A DNA stretch of 32,288 nt from Clostridia bacterium (lineage in GTDB: Bacteria; Bacillota; Clostridia; UMGS1883; UMGS1540). Positions 7,580 through 15,608 of the stretch are shown here, in pieces. Every line of letters begins with the position of its first letter. Positions within the stretch are counted from its first letter, which is position 1. A program made the position numbers and the translations under genes. The stretch is from assembly GCA_017450025.1 (NCBI GenBank), contig JAFSYJ010000035.1, positions 1 to 32,288 of the forward strand, read 5' to 3'. Under the pieces are notes generated by a model. The model ran no database searches. It was not told where the DNA came from and worked only from the letters and a program-made list of their open reading frames with translations.

Positions 7580-10098
7580 GCCGTCTCAATCTTGCTGTCA
7601 GCCTGCAATCCAAGAAGCTCTATTGCGTTCTCGCGCATTTTATACTTGAGAATCTTGCCTGCCGCGTTCATCGGGAACTCGTCAACAAATGTTATATACC
7701 GCGGAACCTTGTGTTTTGCCATATTTGACTTGATATAGTCCTTAAGCTCCTCCTCGGTAAGAGTTTCGCCTTCTTTTATGATAACGCAAGCCATTATTTC
7801 TTCGCCGTACTGCTTGTCGGGAACACCTATGACCTGAACATCGCTGACCTTTTCGTGCGTGTAAATAAAGTCCTCAATCTCTTTGGGATAAATATTTTCG
7901 CCACCGCGGATAATCATATCTTTGATTCTGCCTGTGATTTTGTAATATCCGTTTTCATCGCGGCGCGCAAGGTCGCCTGTGTGCAGCCAGCCGTCTTTAT
8001 CAATAACAGCCGCCGTTGCTTCGGGCATCTTGTAGTATCCCTTCATAATATTATAGCCTTTGGCAACAAATTCTCCGTCAACGCCGTCAGGGAGGTCTTC
8101 GCCTGTTTCGGGGTCAACGATTTTACATTCAACGCCGTACATAGCAGGACCAACCGTGTTGACGCGAGCCTCGATAGTATCAGTGGTTTTGCTGTTTGTG
8201 CAGCCTGGCGAAGCTTCTGTCTGACCGTAGGTTATAACGATTTCCGGCATGTGCATTTTTTCAATTACTTCTTCCATTACCTTTATGGGACACGGACTGC
8301 CTGCCATTATACCCGTTCTCATTTGCGAAAAATCGGTTTTTTCAAAATCAGGATGGGAAAGCATAGCAATAAACATAGTGGGAACACCGTGAAAAGCTGT
8401 GATTTTTTCGCGGTTTATGCAGTCAAGAGAAACCCTCGGTGAAAACGCCGGAATCGGCGACATTGTGACGCCGTGCGTCATTGACGCCGTCATCGCAAGC
8501 ACCATTCCGAAGCAATGGAACATCGGAACCTGTATCATCATTCTGTCCGCCGTTGAAAGATCCATACAGTCGCCTATTGCCTTGCCGTTATTTACAACAT
8601 TATAATGTGTGAGCATAACGCCCTTCGGGAAGCCCGTTGTGCCTGATGTATATTGCATATTGCAAACATCGTCCTTATGTATTGAAGCGGCACGGCGGTA
8701 AACCTCTTCAGGCGGAACTTTTTTTGCAAGCTCTAATGCCTGCGCCCATGTTTTACAGCCCTCGACCTTGGAATCGGTTGTTATAATATTACGCAAAAAC
8801 GGCAGTCTCTTGGAATAGAGAGGCTCAAGCTCGTTGTGACCTTTAAGCTCGGGACAAAGCTGCTGCATTATCTCAACATAATTGGAATCCTTATATCCGT
8901 CTATCATAACAAGTGTATGCGTATCGGACTGGCGAAGTAAATACTCCGCCTCATAAATCTTATACGCCGTATTAACGGTTACCAAAACAGCTCCGATTTT
9001 TGTTGTAGCCCAAAAAGTGATATACCACGCGGGAACATTCGTCGCCCAGATAGCAACATGGTCGCCGCGTTTTACGCCCATAGCAATAAGAGCGCGCGCA
9101 AATTCGTCAACATCGTCGCGGAACTCGGAATATGTGCGCGTGTAGTCAAGCGCAGTATAGCGGAAAGCATATTGGTCAGGGAATTCCTCTACCATTCTGT
9201 CAAGCACCTGCGGAAAAGTGAGGTCGATGAGGTGATTTTTTTCCCATACATATTTACCTGTTTTGCGGAGGTTGTCAATAAGGCGGCTTTTTGTTGTTGA
9301 CGAGCCTGTATATCGTGACATATAATTTATAAAATGCGGAAAAACTATTCCTGCGTCTTCAAGATCAGGAGCCCAGCGCTTTACCCACTCCAGCGAGACA
9401 AAACCCTCATAGTTTATGGATTTAAGCGAATTTATTATGTCGTCGATCGGCATATCGCCTTCGCCCATCATTTTATACACGGTTTTGCCGTCTTCGACAA
9501 CAGAATCCTTTATGTGTATATACTTAATATACGCGCCGAGGTTCTGGAGCGTTTTTTCGGGCGATTCACCGCCGTAGCGGTAAGTGTGATGTGTGTCCCA
9601 AAGCGCAGCGACATAATCTGTTTTGAGATTGTTCAAAAGGTCTCTGAGGCGTTCTGTATTGGAGTAAACGCCGTTTGTTTCGATAAGCATAGTGATACCC
9701 TGCTTTTCTGCATACGGAACAAGCTCGTTTATCTCGTCTTCAATCATTTTGTCGTCAACCTCGCCGTTTGGCGCAGGCTCGCGGTCAGCAAGCACTCTGA
9801 TATACGGAGCACCTACCTTTTTTGCAACATCAATATAGGTTTCAATTTCTTTTTTGTTTTCTTCTCTTTTATCCGCAAATTTAAGGCAGCTTCCTGTGCT
9901 CAGACATGGAATCTCGATTTTTAAACTCTTGAGTTTTTGCGCTGTTTCTTCACACTTGTCGGGCGAAAAAGGCGAGCGCGAATTCTCGCTTGAAAGCTCG
10001 CGGACTTCTATTCCGTCAAAGCCCAAATCCTTTGCCATAGTATAAATGTCTGTCCAGGAATAATTAGGACAAGCCAGCGTTGAAAATGAAATTTTCAT
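7576..10098 (-). CDS. Fusion of sugar phosphate isomerase/epimerase (TIM barrel) with acyl-CoA ligase
   Basis: The 840-residue protein joins two full enzymes. Residues 1-263 form a xylose-isomerase-like TIM barrel (AP endonuclease 2 family) with the divalent-metal set intact: Glu140 (MLIETNG), Asp168 (LWDTHHTY), His195 (YIHIKDS) and Glu237 (VSLEWVK). Residues from about 285 onward form an adenylate-forming ligase. It has the ATP P-loop TSGTTGFPKG from 484, YGQTEASP, the hinge region HTGDLARRDENGYYKITGR, GGENIYPKEIE, and catalytic Lys815 in AAGKILKYK. The ligase most resembles FadD/ACSF2-type acyl-CoA synthetases and would activate a carboxylic acid with ATP and CoA; the acid is unknown. The reading frame is continuous through the linker. 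The start has AAAGGAAAG upstream. Expression is controlled by a T-box leader, so it should rise when an amino acid is short. Confidence 0.9.
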   Translation of the reverse strand: MKISFSTLACPNYSWTDIYTMAKDLGFDGIEVRELSSENSRSPFSPDKCEETAQKLKSLKIEIPCLSTGSCLKFADKREENKKEIETYIDVAKKVGAPYIRVLADREPAPNGEVDDKMIEDEINELVPYAEKQGITMLIETNGVYSNTERLRDLLNNLKTDYVAALWDTHHTYRYGGESPEKTLQNLGAYIKYIHIKDSVVEDGKTVYKMMGEGDMPIDDIINSLKSINYEGFVSLEWVKRWAPDLEDAGIVFPHFINYMSRYTGSSTTKSRLIDNLRKTGKYVWEKNHLIDLTFPQVLDRMVEEFPDQYAFRYTALDYTRTYSEFRDDVDEFARALIAMGVKRGDHVAIWATNVPAWYITFWATTKIGAVLVTVNTAYKIYEAEYLLRQSDTHTLVMIDGYKDSNYVEIMQQLCPELKGHNELEPLYSKRLPFLRNIITTDSKVEGCKTWAQALELAKKVPPEEVYRRAASIHKDDVCNMQYTSGTTGFPKGVMLTHYNVVNNGKAIGDCMDLSTADRMMIQVPMFHCFGMVLAMTASMTHGVTMSPIPAFSPRVSLDCINREKITAFHGVPTMFIAMLSHPDFEKTDFSQMRTGIMAGSPCPIKVMEEVIEKMHMPEIVITYGQTEASPGCTNSKTTDTIEARVNTVGPAMYGVECKIVDPETGEDLPDGVDGEFVAKGYNIMKGYYKMPEATAAVIDKDGWLHTGDLARRDENGYYKITGRIKDMIIRGGENIYPKEIEDFIYTHEKVSDVQVIGVPDKQYGEEIMACVIIKEGETLTEEELKDYIKSNMAKHKVPRYITFVDEFPMNAAGKILKYKMRENAIELLGLQADSKIETA

Positions 10099-10126
10099 AG
10101 TTTCACTTTCCTTTCAAAAAAAGTTT

Positions 10127-10389
10127 AAAAAAAGCTTCCGTCTCACTAAGAGACGAAAGCGTTATCTTCCGCGGTACCACTCTTATTGGTATAAAATACC
10201 CACTTTACGGCATCTGACAATGCCTTCCCGTATAACGGCAGGATCCCGGTCGCACTTACTTGCAAAAAGCTTTCGGCTGACTGCTCCGAGGCGAGTTCGA
10301 ACTTGCAATATACACTGCCTCGCAGCAAACGGCAGCTCTCTGAAGAATGCTTGCAATTCTTTTTCCTCATCAATGCATTTATTTGATTG
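10127..10389 (-). promoter_or_regulatory. T-box riboswitch, predicted Leu specifier (CUC)
   Basis: The leader has the T-box landmarks in order on the minus strand: Stem I base GAUGAGGA, an AGAGAG bulge, and a specifier loop with 3' strand GAACUCG before CCUC. The antiterminator T-box UGGUACCGCG lies at 10179-10170, and a terminator hairpin (10160-10134) is followed by seven U. Using the usual register (codon, purine, CCUC) the specifier is CUC at 10295-10293, that is Leu. The T-box base opposite the tRNA discriminator is U, matching A73 of tRNA-Leu. Uncharged tRNA binding would let transcription enter the isomerase-ligase gene, whose ATG is about 30 bases on. The T-box call is firm; the codon is inferred. 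Confidence 0.93.
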
Positions 10390-10395
10390 GAGTTA

Positions 10396-10424
10396 AGTAT
10401 ATCACAAAGAAAAATTTCTGTCAA
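10396..10424 (-). promoter_or_regulatory. Sigma-A promoter of the Leu T-box transcript
   Basis: Minus-strand TTGACA (10424-10419) and TATACT (10401-10396) are 17 bases apart. The predicted transcript starts near 10389, just before Stem I of the T-box. Confidence 0.8.
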
Positions 10425-10431
10425 TACTTTT

Positions 10432-10668
10432 TTAAAAAATTTTTACAAGCACATCTGCGGCGTCTTCATTGCGCAAGGCGATGACAGCACCCCTTATCCT
10501 ATATGCCACAGGATTTTTTGACGGGCTTTTGTAAAGCGGCTTAACGACTGTTCCTGCGGCAAGACCTATATCCAAAAAACGGCGGCGGTTCTCGCCGCCT
10601 GCGATTTCCGTTACTCTCGCTTTTTTGCCTATCGGCACATCGCAAAGCAAGGTTTTTTTATTATTCAT
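10432..10668 (-). CDS. feoA: FeoA domain protein
   Basis: The 78-residue protein is a single FeoA (SH3-like) domain. Visible hallmarks are the start LLCDVPIGKKARVTEI, the central RRRFLDIGLAAGTVVKPLYKSP, and the ending strand pattern ALRNEDAADVLVKIF. FeoA is a small cytoplasmic partner of the ferrous-iron transporter FeoB, but no feoB is in the window, so this is an orphan or part of a distant regulon. The ATG at 10668 was preferred over one 21 bases upstream because GGAGGC lies five to six bases before it. The gene ends just upstream of the T-box promoter with no clear terminator between them. Confidence 0.88.
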   Translation of the reverse strand: MNNKKTLLCDVPIGKKARVTEIAGGENRRRFLDIGLAAGTVVKPLYKSPSKNPVAYRIRGAVIALRNEDAADVLVKIF

Positions 10669-10735
10669 TTTTTGCCTCCAATAATACATTATGAAACTTT
10701 GTGTTTTTTGTGCAAAAATGCGACAAATATTTCCA

Positions 10736-10764
10736 GAATATATTTTTTGCCGCGGAGCAAAATA
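10736..10764 (+). promoter_or_regulatory. Possible sigma-G promoter of the SASP gene
   Basis: GAATA (10736-10740) and CAAAATA (10758-10764) are separated by 17 bases. They resemble the forespore sigma-G pattern GHATR / CATNHTA, with a partial match in the -10. The position, about 45 bases before a spore-protein ATG, supports it. Confidence 0.4.
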
Positions 10765-10807
10765 AGTACTGCGAAAGCAATTTAAATATTTTTAGGAGTG
10801 AAATACA

Positions 10808-11002
10808 ATGGCAAGAAGTAACAGTAAGTTAGTACCTGAAGCACGCGAAGCTTTGGACAGATTTAAGATGGAAGCTGCAAGCGAAGTTGGCGTTAACCTC
10901 AAGCAGGGTTACAACGGCGACCTCACATCTAAGCAGGCAGGTTCTGTAGGCGGCCAGATGGTTAAGAAAATGATCATGCAGGCTGAAAACAATATGAAAT
11001 AA
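10808..11002 (+). CDS. Alpha/beta-type small acid-soluble spore protein (SASP)
   Basis: SASPs coat and protect forespore DNA and are degraded at germination. The 64-residue protein shows the family pattern from end to end: VPEARELDRFK-like N-terminal region, the GPR protease site region KMEAASEVGV, then YNGDLTSKQAGSVGGQMVKKMI. The last block includes the conserved DNA-contacting G-S-VGG-MVK motif. It has a good AGGAG site seven to eight bases before ATG, a possible sigma-G promoter, and a strong terminator right after. It is monocistronic. This gene is good evidence that the organism forms endospores. Confidence 0.95.
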   Translation: MARSNSKLVPEAREALDRFKMEAASEVGVNLKQGYNGDLTSKQAGSVGGQMVKKMIMQAENNMK

Positions 11003-11015
11003 TTTAATTTCAAAT

Positions 11016-11046
11016 AAAAAATCGGGGCAAATCGCCTCGATTTTTT
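11016..11046. terminator. Rho-independent terminator between SASP and SGNH hydrolase genes
   Basis: Arms 11020-11028 and 11034-11042 (AATCGGGGC with GCCTCGATT, one G-U pair) surround a five-base loop, followed by a T run. The A run on the other side makes it usable from both strands for the two convergent genes. Confidence 0.88.
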
Positions 11047-11060
11047 ACATAAAATAATTT

Positions 11061-12104
11061 TTAGATAAGCTTGTATTGTTCTATGACATCGCCCACGGCT
11101 TTTGCCATTGAAGCAAACCCGAAATCGTTTGGGTGGATGTTATCGACGGTGCCGTTATTTTCGCACAGTTCCATCAGCTTATCGCCGTTAATGAAGTAAA
11201 CATTTTTGTCACCTGCGGCGACGGCGTTTCTATATGTGGCTTCCACAATGTCTCTGCGTTCCTTCATATCGCCGCGCGGGCAATATACGGGAGCCGGCAT
11301 TATGATTATAGGGAGCGTCGGGTTTTCGCGGCGTATTGCCTTAAACGATTTTTCGTGCGTATTTTTGAGATATTCGGAATCCGGAGTATTGTAGTCATAG
11401 TCATAAACAAATATAGACATATCGAGCTTTTTAATATAGTCTATTATCGGAGTCTCGGCTCTGCAATTTCCTGAAAATCCGAGGTTTATGTAGTCGCAGT
11501 TAAACCTGCGCGAAATATATGCCTGATAGCAGTTGCCCGGTCTTGAAGCACATCCGCCTTGCGTTATAGACGAGCCGTAATAGACTATCGGCTTTTTGTC
11601 AATATACGGTGTGGGAGCTTCAAGCTTTGCAGTTTCGTCAAGGCCTATATAAAGCGCACTTACTTCGCAGCCACGGGGAAAGTTTATTGTAATATCATTC
11701 ATTTGATTGTTTTGTAAGGAAACAACCGATTCGTAGCCGTTTTCCATATTGTAGGGCGGAATAAAAGTTCGCTCATAATTATTTTCAATATACATATCAA
11801 AGCCCGCAGAGCCCGTAAGCGCGAAATGAGGCATTTTTTCTATTTCACCCATATCCGCGACTATTGCTACACGACCGCTGTCCGTTCTGAAGCGTACGCG
11901 ACCGCCCGCACAGTTCGTGTGTAGTCTTGTCACGCCTTCGCTGACTGTCTTTGCAACGCTTTCGGGCATACGGCGGAATTTGCCGTTTTCATAATGCACG
12001 CCGTATATTTTAAACGGCGTATCCAATGCATTGTAAAAAGCCAAGCCTGATTTATCAATTTTTTTATCTACCTTTAGGTTTTTGTCAAGTTCTTCGATTT
12101 TCAT
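11061..12104 (-). CDS. SGNH/GDSL-family hydrolase (carbohydrate esterase-like)
   Basis: The 347-residue protein has an N-terminal beta-rich domain (about residues 20-165), as in two-domain SGNH esterases. The catalytic domain from about 170 has block I YYGSSITQGG with nucleophile Ser179, block II GFSGN with the oxyanion Asn213, and the terminal dyad Asp321/His324 in DNIHPND. No signal peptide is seen, so it is probably cytoplasmic; members of this type deacetylate sugars or other esters, but the substrate cannot be read from the sequence. The start at 12104 was preferred to one 37 codons upstream because the longer form would run into the FAD oxidoreductase gene and lacks a good ribosome binding site. 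It is 26 bases downstream of that gene and probably co-transcribed. Confidence 0.85.
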   Translation of the reverse strand: MKIEELDKNLKVDKKIDKSGLAFYNALDTPFKIYGVHYENGKFRRMPESVAKTVSEGVTRLHTNCAGGRVRFRTDSGRVAIVADMGEIEKMPHFALTGSAGFDMYIENNYERTFIPPYNMENGYESVVSLQNNQMNDITINFPRGCEVSALYIGLDETAKLEAPTPYIDKKPIVYYGSSITQGGCASRPGNCYQAYISRRFNCDYINLGFSGNCRAETPIIDYIKKLDMSIFVYDYDYNTPDSEYLKNTHEKSFKAIRRENPTLPIIIMPAPVYCPRGDMKERRDIVEATYRNAVAAGDKNVYFINGDKLMELCENNGTVDNIHPNDFGFASMAKAVGDVIEQYKLI

Positions 12105-12130
12105 AGAGCCACGCTTCCCAAAAAAATTGT

Positions 12131-13519
12131 TTATGCCAGATGTCTGCCCATAAGTACGCCCATCACAGAGGACATCATAAGACCGCGAGTCCAGCCGCTT
12201 GAATCGCCGAGACAATGGAGATTTTCAATATTTGTATTGAAGGTTTCGTCCATTTTTATACGGTTTGAGTAAAACTTGAGTTCAGGCGAATATAAAAGCG
12301 TTTCTGACGAAGCAAACCCCGGAACGACCTCGTCCATTGCCTGAATAAAGTTTATAATATTTATCATAGACCTGTACGGCATTGCCGCGGTTATGTCTCC
12401 TGCAACCGCGTCAGGAATAGTAGGCTTAACATTTGACAGAGCAAGCTCGTTTTGCCAGGTGCGCTTGCCGTCTAAAATATCACCGTATCTCTGAACAAGG
12501 ATATGTCCCGACGCGAGCATATTTGTAAGCTCGCCTATCTTTTGCGCGTAAGCAATAGGCTGATTGAACGGAACAGAAAAGTTGTGCGAGCAGAGTATGG
12601 CGAGGTTTGTATTTTCGGACTTTAAATCTTTGTACGAATGTCCGTTTACAACGGCAAGACCGCCATCATAGTTTTCCTGGCTGACAAAGCCGCCGGGGTT
12701 TTGGCAAAAAGTCCTGACCTTGTTTTTAAATGGCTTGGGATAACCGATAAGCTTTGATTCGTACAAAACTTTATTGACCTTTTCCATAATTTCGTTGCGG
12801 ACTTCGACTCTGACGCCTATATCAACCGTGCCGGGATGGTGAGCGATATTGTGTTCGGTGCAAAGCTGTTCAAGCCAATCGGCGCCGCGCCTGCCTGTTG
12901 CAACGATAGTGCTGTTTGCAAAAATGTCCTGCGTGTCTTTTCCGTCTGTTATATGCGCGCCGAGGCATTTGTTGCCTTGCAGGATAATATTTGTACATTC
13001 GTATCCAAACAAAATCTCTACGCCGTGCGTAATAAGGTAATCTTCTATATCGTTGTAAAGTCCGTGAGCCTTTTCTGTGCCGAGGTGGCGGATAGGACAG
13101 TCAACAAGCTTAAGACCGGCTTTGATAGCGCGTTTTCTTATAGCCTTGACCTCATCTGTGTTTTCAAGACCTTCAACATGGGTGTCCGCGCCAAAGTCGA
13201 GATAAATTTTATCAGTGTAATTTATTGTTTCCTGCGCAAGCTCGCTGCCGATGAGTTCGGGCAGATCGCCTCCGACCTCATAACTGAGCGACAGCTTTCC
13301 GTCAGAGAAAGCACCTGCGCCCGAAAAGCCTGTTGTTATATGGCAATACGGCTTGCAGTTTACGCAAGTTTTAGTTATATTTTTAGGGCATTTTCTGTTT
13401 TTGACCGATTGTCCCTTTTCGACAATAACAATTTTCTTTTTGGTGTTTTTTTTGAGCATTTCAAGCGCGGTAAAAATACCTGCAGGACCTGCTCCGACAA
13501 TTAAAACATCACATTTCAT
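12131..13519 (-). CDS. FAD-dependent oxidoreductase (COG2509-type FAD-dependent dehydrogenase)
   Basis: The 462-residue protein starts with a Rossmann fold carrying GAGPAG at residues 9-14 and the acidic strand end VEKG near 33-36, which bind FAD. A cysteine set, Cys44, Cys52, Cys55 and Cys59, follows in a spacing typical of this uncharacterised family, then the signature GFSGAGAFSDGKLS. Late motifs include VATGRRGADW and LHCLGDSSGWTRG, the FAD-contacting end. The reaction is unknown. The cysteines might bind metal or act in redox, which is inference only. The ATG at 13519 has AAGGG eight bases upstream and gives the family start MKCDVLIVGAGPAG. It has its own promoter and leads a two-gene unit with the SGNH hydrolase. 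Confidence 0.87.
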   Translation of the reverse strand: MKCDVLIVGAGPAGIFTALEMLKKNTKKKIVIVEKGQSVKNRKCPKNITKTCVNCKPYCHITTGFSGAGAFSDGKLSLSYEVGGDLPELIGSELAQETINYTDKIYLDFGADTHVEGLENTDEVKAIRKRAIKAGLKLVDCPIRHLGTEKAHGLYNDIEDYLITHGVEILFGYECTNIILQGNKCLGAHITDGKDTQDIFANSTIVATGRRGADWLEQLCTEHNIAHHPGTVDIGVRVEVRNEIMEKVNKVLYESKLIGYPKPFKNKVRTFCQNPGGFVSQENYDGGLAVVNGHSYKDLKSENTNLAILCSHNFSVPFNQPIAYAQKIGELTNMLASGHILVQRYGDILDGKRTWQNELALSNVKPTIPDAVAGDITAAMPYRSMINIINFIQAMDEVVPGFASSETLLYSPELKFYSNRIKMDETFNTNIENLHCLGDSSGWTRGLMMSSVMGVLMGRHLA

Positions 13520-13536
13520 AATCATCACCCTTACAC

Positions 13537-13565
13537 ATAATATCACAGTTTTACATATATTGCAA
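13537..13565 (-). promoter_or_regulatory. Sigma-A promoter for the FAD oxidoreductase gene
   Basis: Minus-strand TTGCAA (13565-13560) and TATTAT (13542-13537) are spaced by 17 bases and sit about 20 bases before the ATG. Confidence 0.6.
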
Positions 13566-13597
13566 ATATTTTAACAAAAATTTGGTCAAAAACGCTA

Positions 13598-13626
13598 TTG
13601 ACTTATTTTGCGGCGTAGCGTAAAAT
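13598..13626 (+). promoter_or_regulatory. Sigma-A promoter for the aldolase gene
   Basis: TTGACT (13598-13603) and TAAAAT (13621-13626) are 17 bases apart, with the ATG 25 bases further on after a GGAAGGGG ribosome binding site. Confidence 0.75.
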
Positions 13627-13650
13627 TATACTGAAAGGAAGGGGATATAT

Positions 13651-14337
13651 ATGGATCTGCTCATAGATACAGCCAATTTGGAAGGTATAAAAAGAATATA
13701 CGATGTTTTTCCCATTGAGGGCGTTACAACCAACCCGTCTATTTTAAAACAGGAAGGAAAAAATCCGCTTGAACAGCTCAAAAAGATCCGCGCATTTATT
13801 CCGCACGGAGCGCAGCTGCATGTTCAGGTGATTTCCCAGACTGCAGAACAAATAATTAAAGAAGCCGAATTTATTTTAAGTGAACTCGGCGACAACACTT
13901 ATATTAAAATACCTGTATTTAATCAGGGAATAAAGGCGATGAAGATTTTGTCATCGCGCGGAATAAATACAACAGCAACGGCGATATATACACCGATGCA
14001 GGGCTTTATAGCAGGAAAAGCAGGCGCCAAATATGTCGCGCCGTATGTTAACCGCCTTGATAATATAGGCTTTGACGGTGTTGATGTTGCGAAAAACATA
14101 CATGATATGCTCAAACGCCATAAGCTCGAAACAAAGGTACTTGCCGCAAGCTTTAAAAACACGCAGCAGGTGCTCACGCTATGCGAATATGGAGTAGAGG
14201 CTATAACAGCCGCTCCCGATGTTTTGGAACAGCTTATAAATCATCAGATAACATCCATTGCGATCAACGATTTTAACAACGACTTTGCATCTTTGGTAGG
14301 CGAAGGCAAAACGATGCTGGATTTAAAGAAAAAATAG
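13651..14337 (+). CDS. fsa: Fructose-6-phosphate aldolase-type transaldolase family protein
   Basis: The 228-residue protein belongs to the small transaldolase / fructose-6-phosphate aldolase (FSA) group. The Schiff-base lysine is Lys86 (TYIKIPV). Two positions decide between the subgroups. Gln59 (HVQV) corresponds to Gln59 of E. coli FsaA, where true transaldolases have Glu. Tyr132 (YVAPYVNR) corresponds to Tyr131 of FSA, where transaldolases have Phe. Both favour FSA activity: reversible cleavage of fructose 6-phosphate to dihydroxyacetone and glyceraldehyde 3-phosphate. GVTTNPS near residue 24 is the usual family signature. The gene is monocistronic, with its own promoter and a strong terminator. 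Database annotation may still call it a probable transaldolase. Confidence 0.87.
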   Translation: MDLLIDTANLEGIKRIYDVFPIEGVTTNPSILKQEGKNPLEQLKKIRAFIPHGAQLHVQVISQTAEQIIKEAEFILSELGDNTYIKIPVFNQGIKAMKILSSRGINTTATAIYTPMQGFIAGKAGAKYVAPYVNRLDNIGFDGVDVAKNIHDMLKRHKLETKVLAASFKNTQQVLTLCEYGVEAITAAPDVLEQLINHQITSIAINDFNNDFASLVGEGKTMLDLKKK

Positions 14338-14342
14338 AGAAA

Positions 14343-14387
14343 AACAAAACCCGCTATCCGCATTTTATGAGGATGGCGGGTTTTGTT
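14343..14387. terminator. Strong bidirectional terminator
   Basis: A 17-base arm (14343-14359) pairs with 14371-14387 with one G-U or mismatch, and is flanked by A and T runs. It serves the convergent aldolase and YbgC-type genes. The stop codon of the latter lies in the right arm. Confidence 0.9.
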
Positions 14388-14811
14388 AATCCGTGGCATT
14401 ATAACAAAGTAAATTTCTTAACGCGGCGTCAAATTCCGGAAAATGTTTTTTTAAAACAACAGGCTTGTTATCGCTATCCACAAAACAATGCGAACTGTGG
14501 CCGATTGCGGCAGTTACATTTGTTTCCGCGTTAAAAACCGTGTATTTAAGAAACAGCCTTACACCTTTAAATTCCTCAACTTCAACCTTTATCCCGATTT
14601 TATCGTCGAATTTGGTCGGGGATTTGTACTCGCAGGAAACGCTCACAACAGGTGATATTGCGCCCATTTCTTCAAGCCTTGCAAACGGAAAGCCCATTTG
14701 CTCAAAAAGATCCATTCTCGCGCTTTCCATCCATCTTATGTAGTTGGAATGGTGAACGATCCCCATTTTATCGGTCTCGTAATATTTTACTTTGTGTTCG
14801 TAAATCTTCAT
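14386..14811 (-). CDS. Acyl-CoA thioesterase, YbgC/4-hydroxybenzoyl-CoA thioesterase family
   Basis: The 141-residue protein is a single hotdog-fold domain of normal length. The active-site motif YYETDKMGIVHHSNYIRWME at the N-terminus includes the catalytic Asp14 and the start of the long helix. Enzymes of this group hydrolyse short-chain or aromatic acyl-CoA or acyl-ACP thioesters in the cytoplasm; the true substrate here is unknown. It follows yebC by 44 bases, but a terminator-like hairpin lies between, so expression from the prsA-yebC operon may be reduced. Its ribosome binding site TTAGGAG overlaps the tail of that hairpin. A housekeeping thioesterase is the likeliest role. Confidence 0.87.
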   Translation of the reverse strand: MKIYEHKVKYYETDKMGIVHHSNYIRWMESARMDLFEQMGFPFARLEEMGAISPVVSVSCEYKSPTKFDDKIGIKVEVEEFKGVRLFLKYTVFNAETNVTAAIGHSSHCFVDSDNKPVVLKKHFPEFDAALRNLLCYNATD

Positions 14812-14822
14812 ACAGTTCTCCT

Positions 14823-14850
14823 AAAAGAAAGAGCCGCCCTAAAGCGGCTC
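14823..14850 (-). terminator. Terminator between yebC and the YbgC-type gene
   Basis: On the minus strand GAGCCGC (14850-14844) pairs with GCGGCTC (14837-14831) around a six-base loop and is followed by TTTCTTTT. It begins six bases after the yebC stop. Readthrough would be needed to express the thioesterase from the same transcript. Confidence 0.75.
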
Positions 14851-14855
14851 AAAAA

Positions 14856-15596
14856 TTATCCTTCTTCGTCGTCCATTTCGCAGTTGTGATATACATTTTG
14901 CACATCATCGTTGTCGTCTAACATTTCGATAAGCTTGTTCATATTTTTAATATCAAGCTCATCTGTAAGCGTTACGGTTGTCTGTGGTATTTTTGTGACC
15001 TCCGCAGAGTCAAATTCATAACCCTTTTCTTCAAGAGCATCGCGGACTGCGCTGAAATCCTCGGGAGAGGTAATGATTTCATAAAAATCGTCTTCTTCTG
15101 CGTTAAAATCCTCGGCGCCTGCGTCTAACGCGTCCATCATCAAAGCGTCTTCGTCAGCCTTGTCTTTTGCTATGAGGATAATACCGCGTTCGTCAAACAT
15201 AAAAGTAACGCATCCGTTTTGTCCGAGGTTGCCGCCGTACTTGTCAAAGTAATGGCGCATATCTCCGGCTGTTCTGTTACGGTTGTCCGTAAGCGTTTCA
15301 ACTATTACGGCAACGCCACCGGGACCGTAACCCTCGTAAATAATATTTTCATAGTCGTTAGCCGACATTTCGCCCGATGCCTTTTTAATGCATCTCTGAA
15401 TGTTATCATTTGGCATATTGTTCTGTCTTGCCTTGGCGATAACATCTTTAAGCTTTGAGTTGACCTCGGGATCAGGACCGCCCGACCTTACGACAACCGC
15501 AATTTCTCTGCCTATTTTTGTAAAAATTTTGGCTCTTTGGCTGTCGCTCTTTTCTTTTTTGTGTTTAATATTGCTCCATTTTGAATGTCCCGACAC
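14856..15596 (-). CDS. yebC: YebC/PmpR family protein (TACO1 homologue)
   Basis: The 246-residue protein has the invariant family start [14 protein letters not shown] (about the first 14 residues), then the three-domain YebC layout. Landmarks include [18 protein letters not shown], the [15 protein letters not shown] motif and [14 protein letters not shown]. It was long annotated as a DNA-binding regulator. Recent work on YebC and TACO1 links the family to translation, relieving ribosome stalling at proline-rich stretches. The start is GTG at 15596, supported by a perfect AGGAGG seven bases upstream. It follows prsA by 12 bases and is probably translated from the same message. The acidic C-terminal end is ordinary for the family. 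Confidence 0.95.
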   Translation of the reverse strand: MSGHSKWSNIKHKKEKSDSQRAKIFTKIGREIAVVVRSGGPDPEVNSKLKDVIAKARQNNMPNDNIQRCIKKASGEMSANDYENIIYEGYGPGGVAVIVETLTDNRNRTAGDMRHYFDKYGGNLGQNGCVTFMFDERGIILIAKDKADEDALMMDALDAGAEDFNAEEDDFYEIITSPEDFSAVRDALEEKGYEFDSAEVTKIPQTTVTLTDELDIKNMNKLIEMLDDNDDVQNVYHNCEMDDEEG

Positions 15597-15608
15597 AGCT
15601 ATTCCTCC

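Noticed and set aside
10146..10424. Open frame of 92 codons on the minus strand
   Set aside because: It coincides with the T-box leader, whose conserved RNA motifs explain the sequence; the translation resembles no protein.
12836..13504. 222-codon plus-strand frame
   Set aside because: Fully antisense to the FAD oxidoreductase gene, with Cys/Phe-rich translation typical of a shadow frame and no ribosome binding site.
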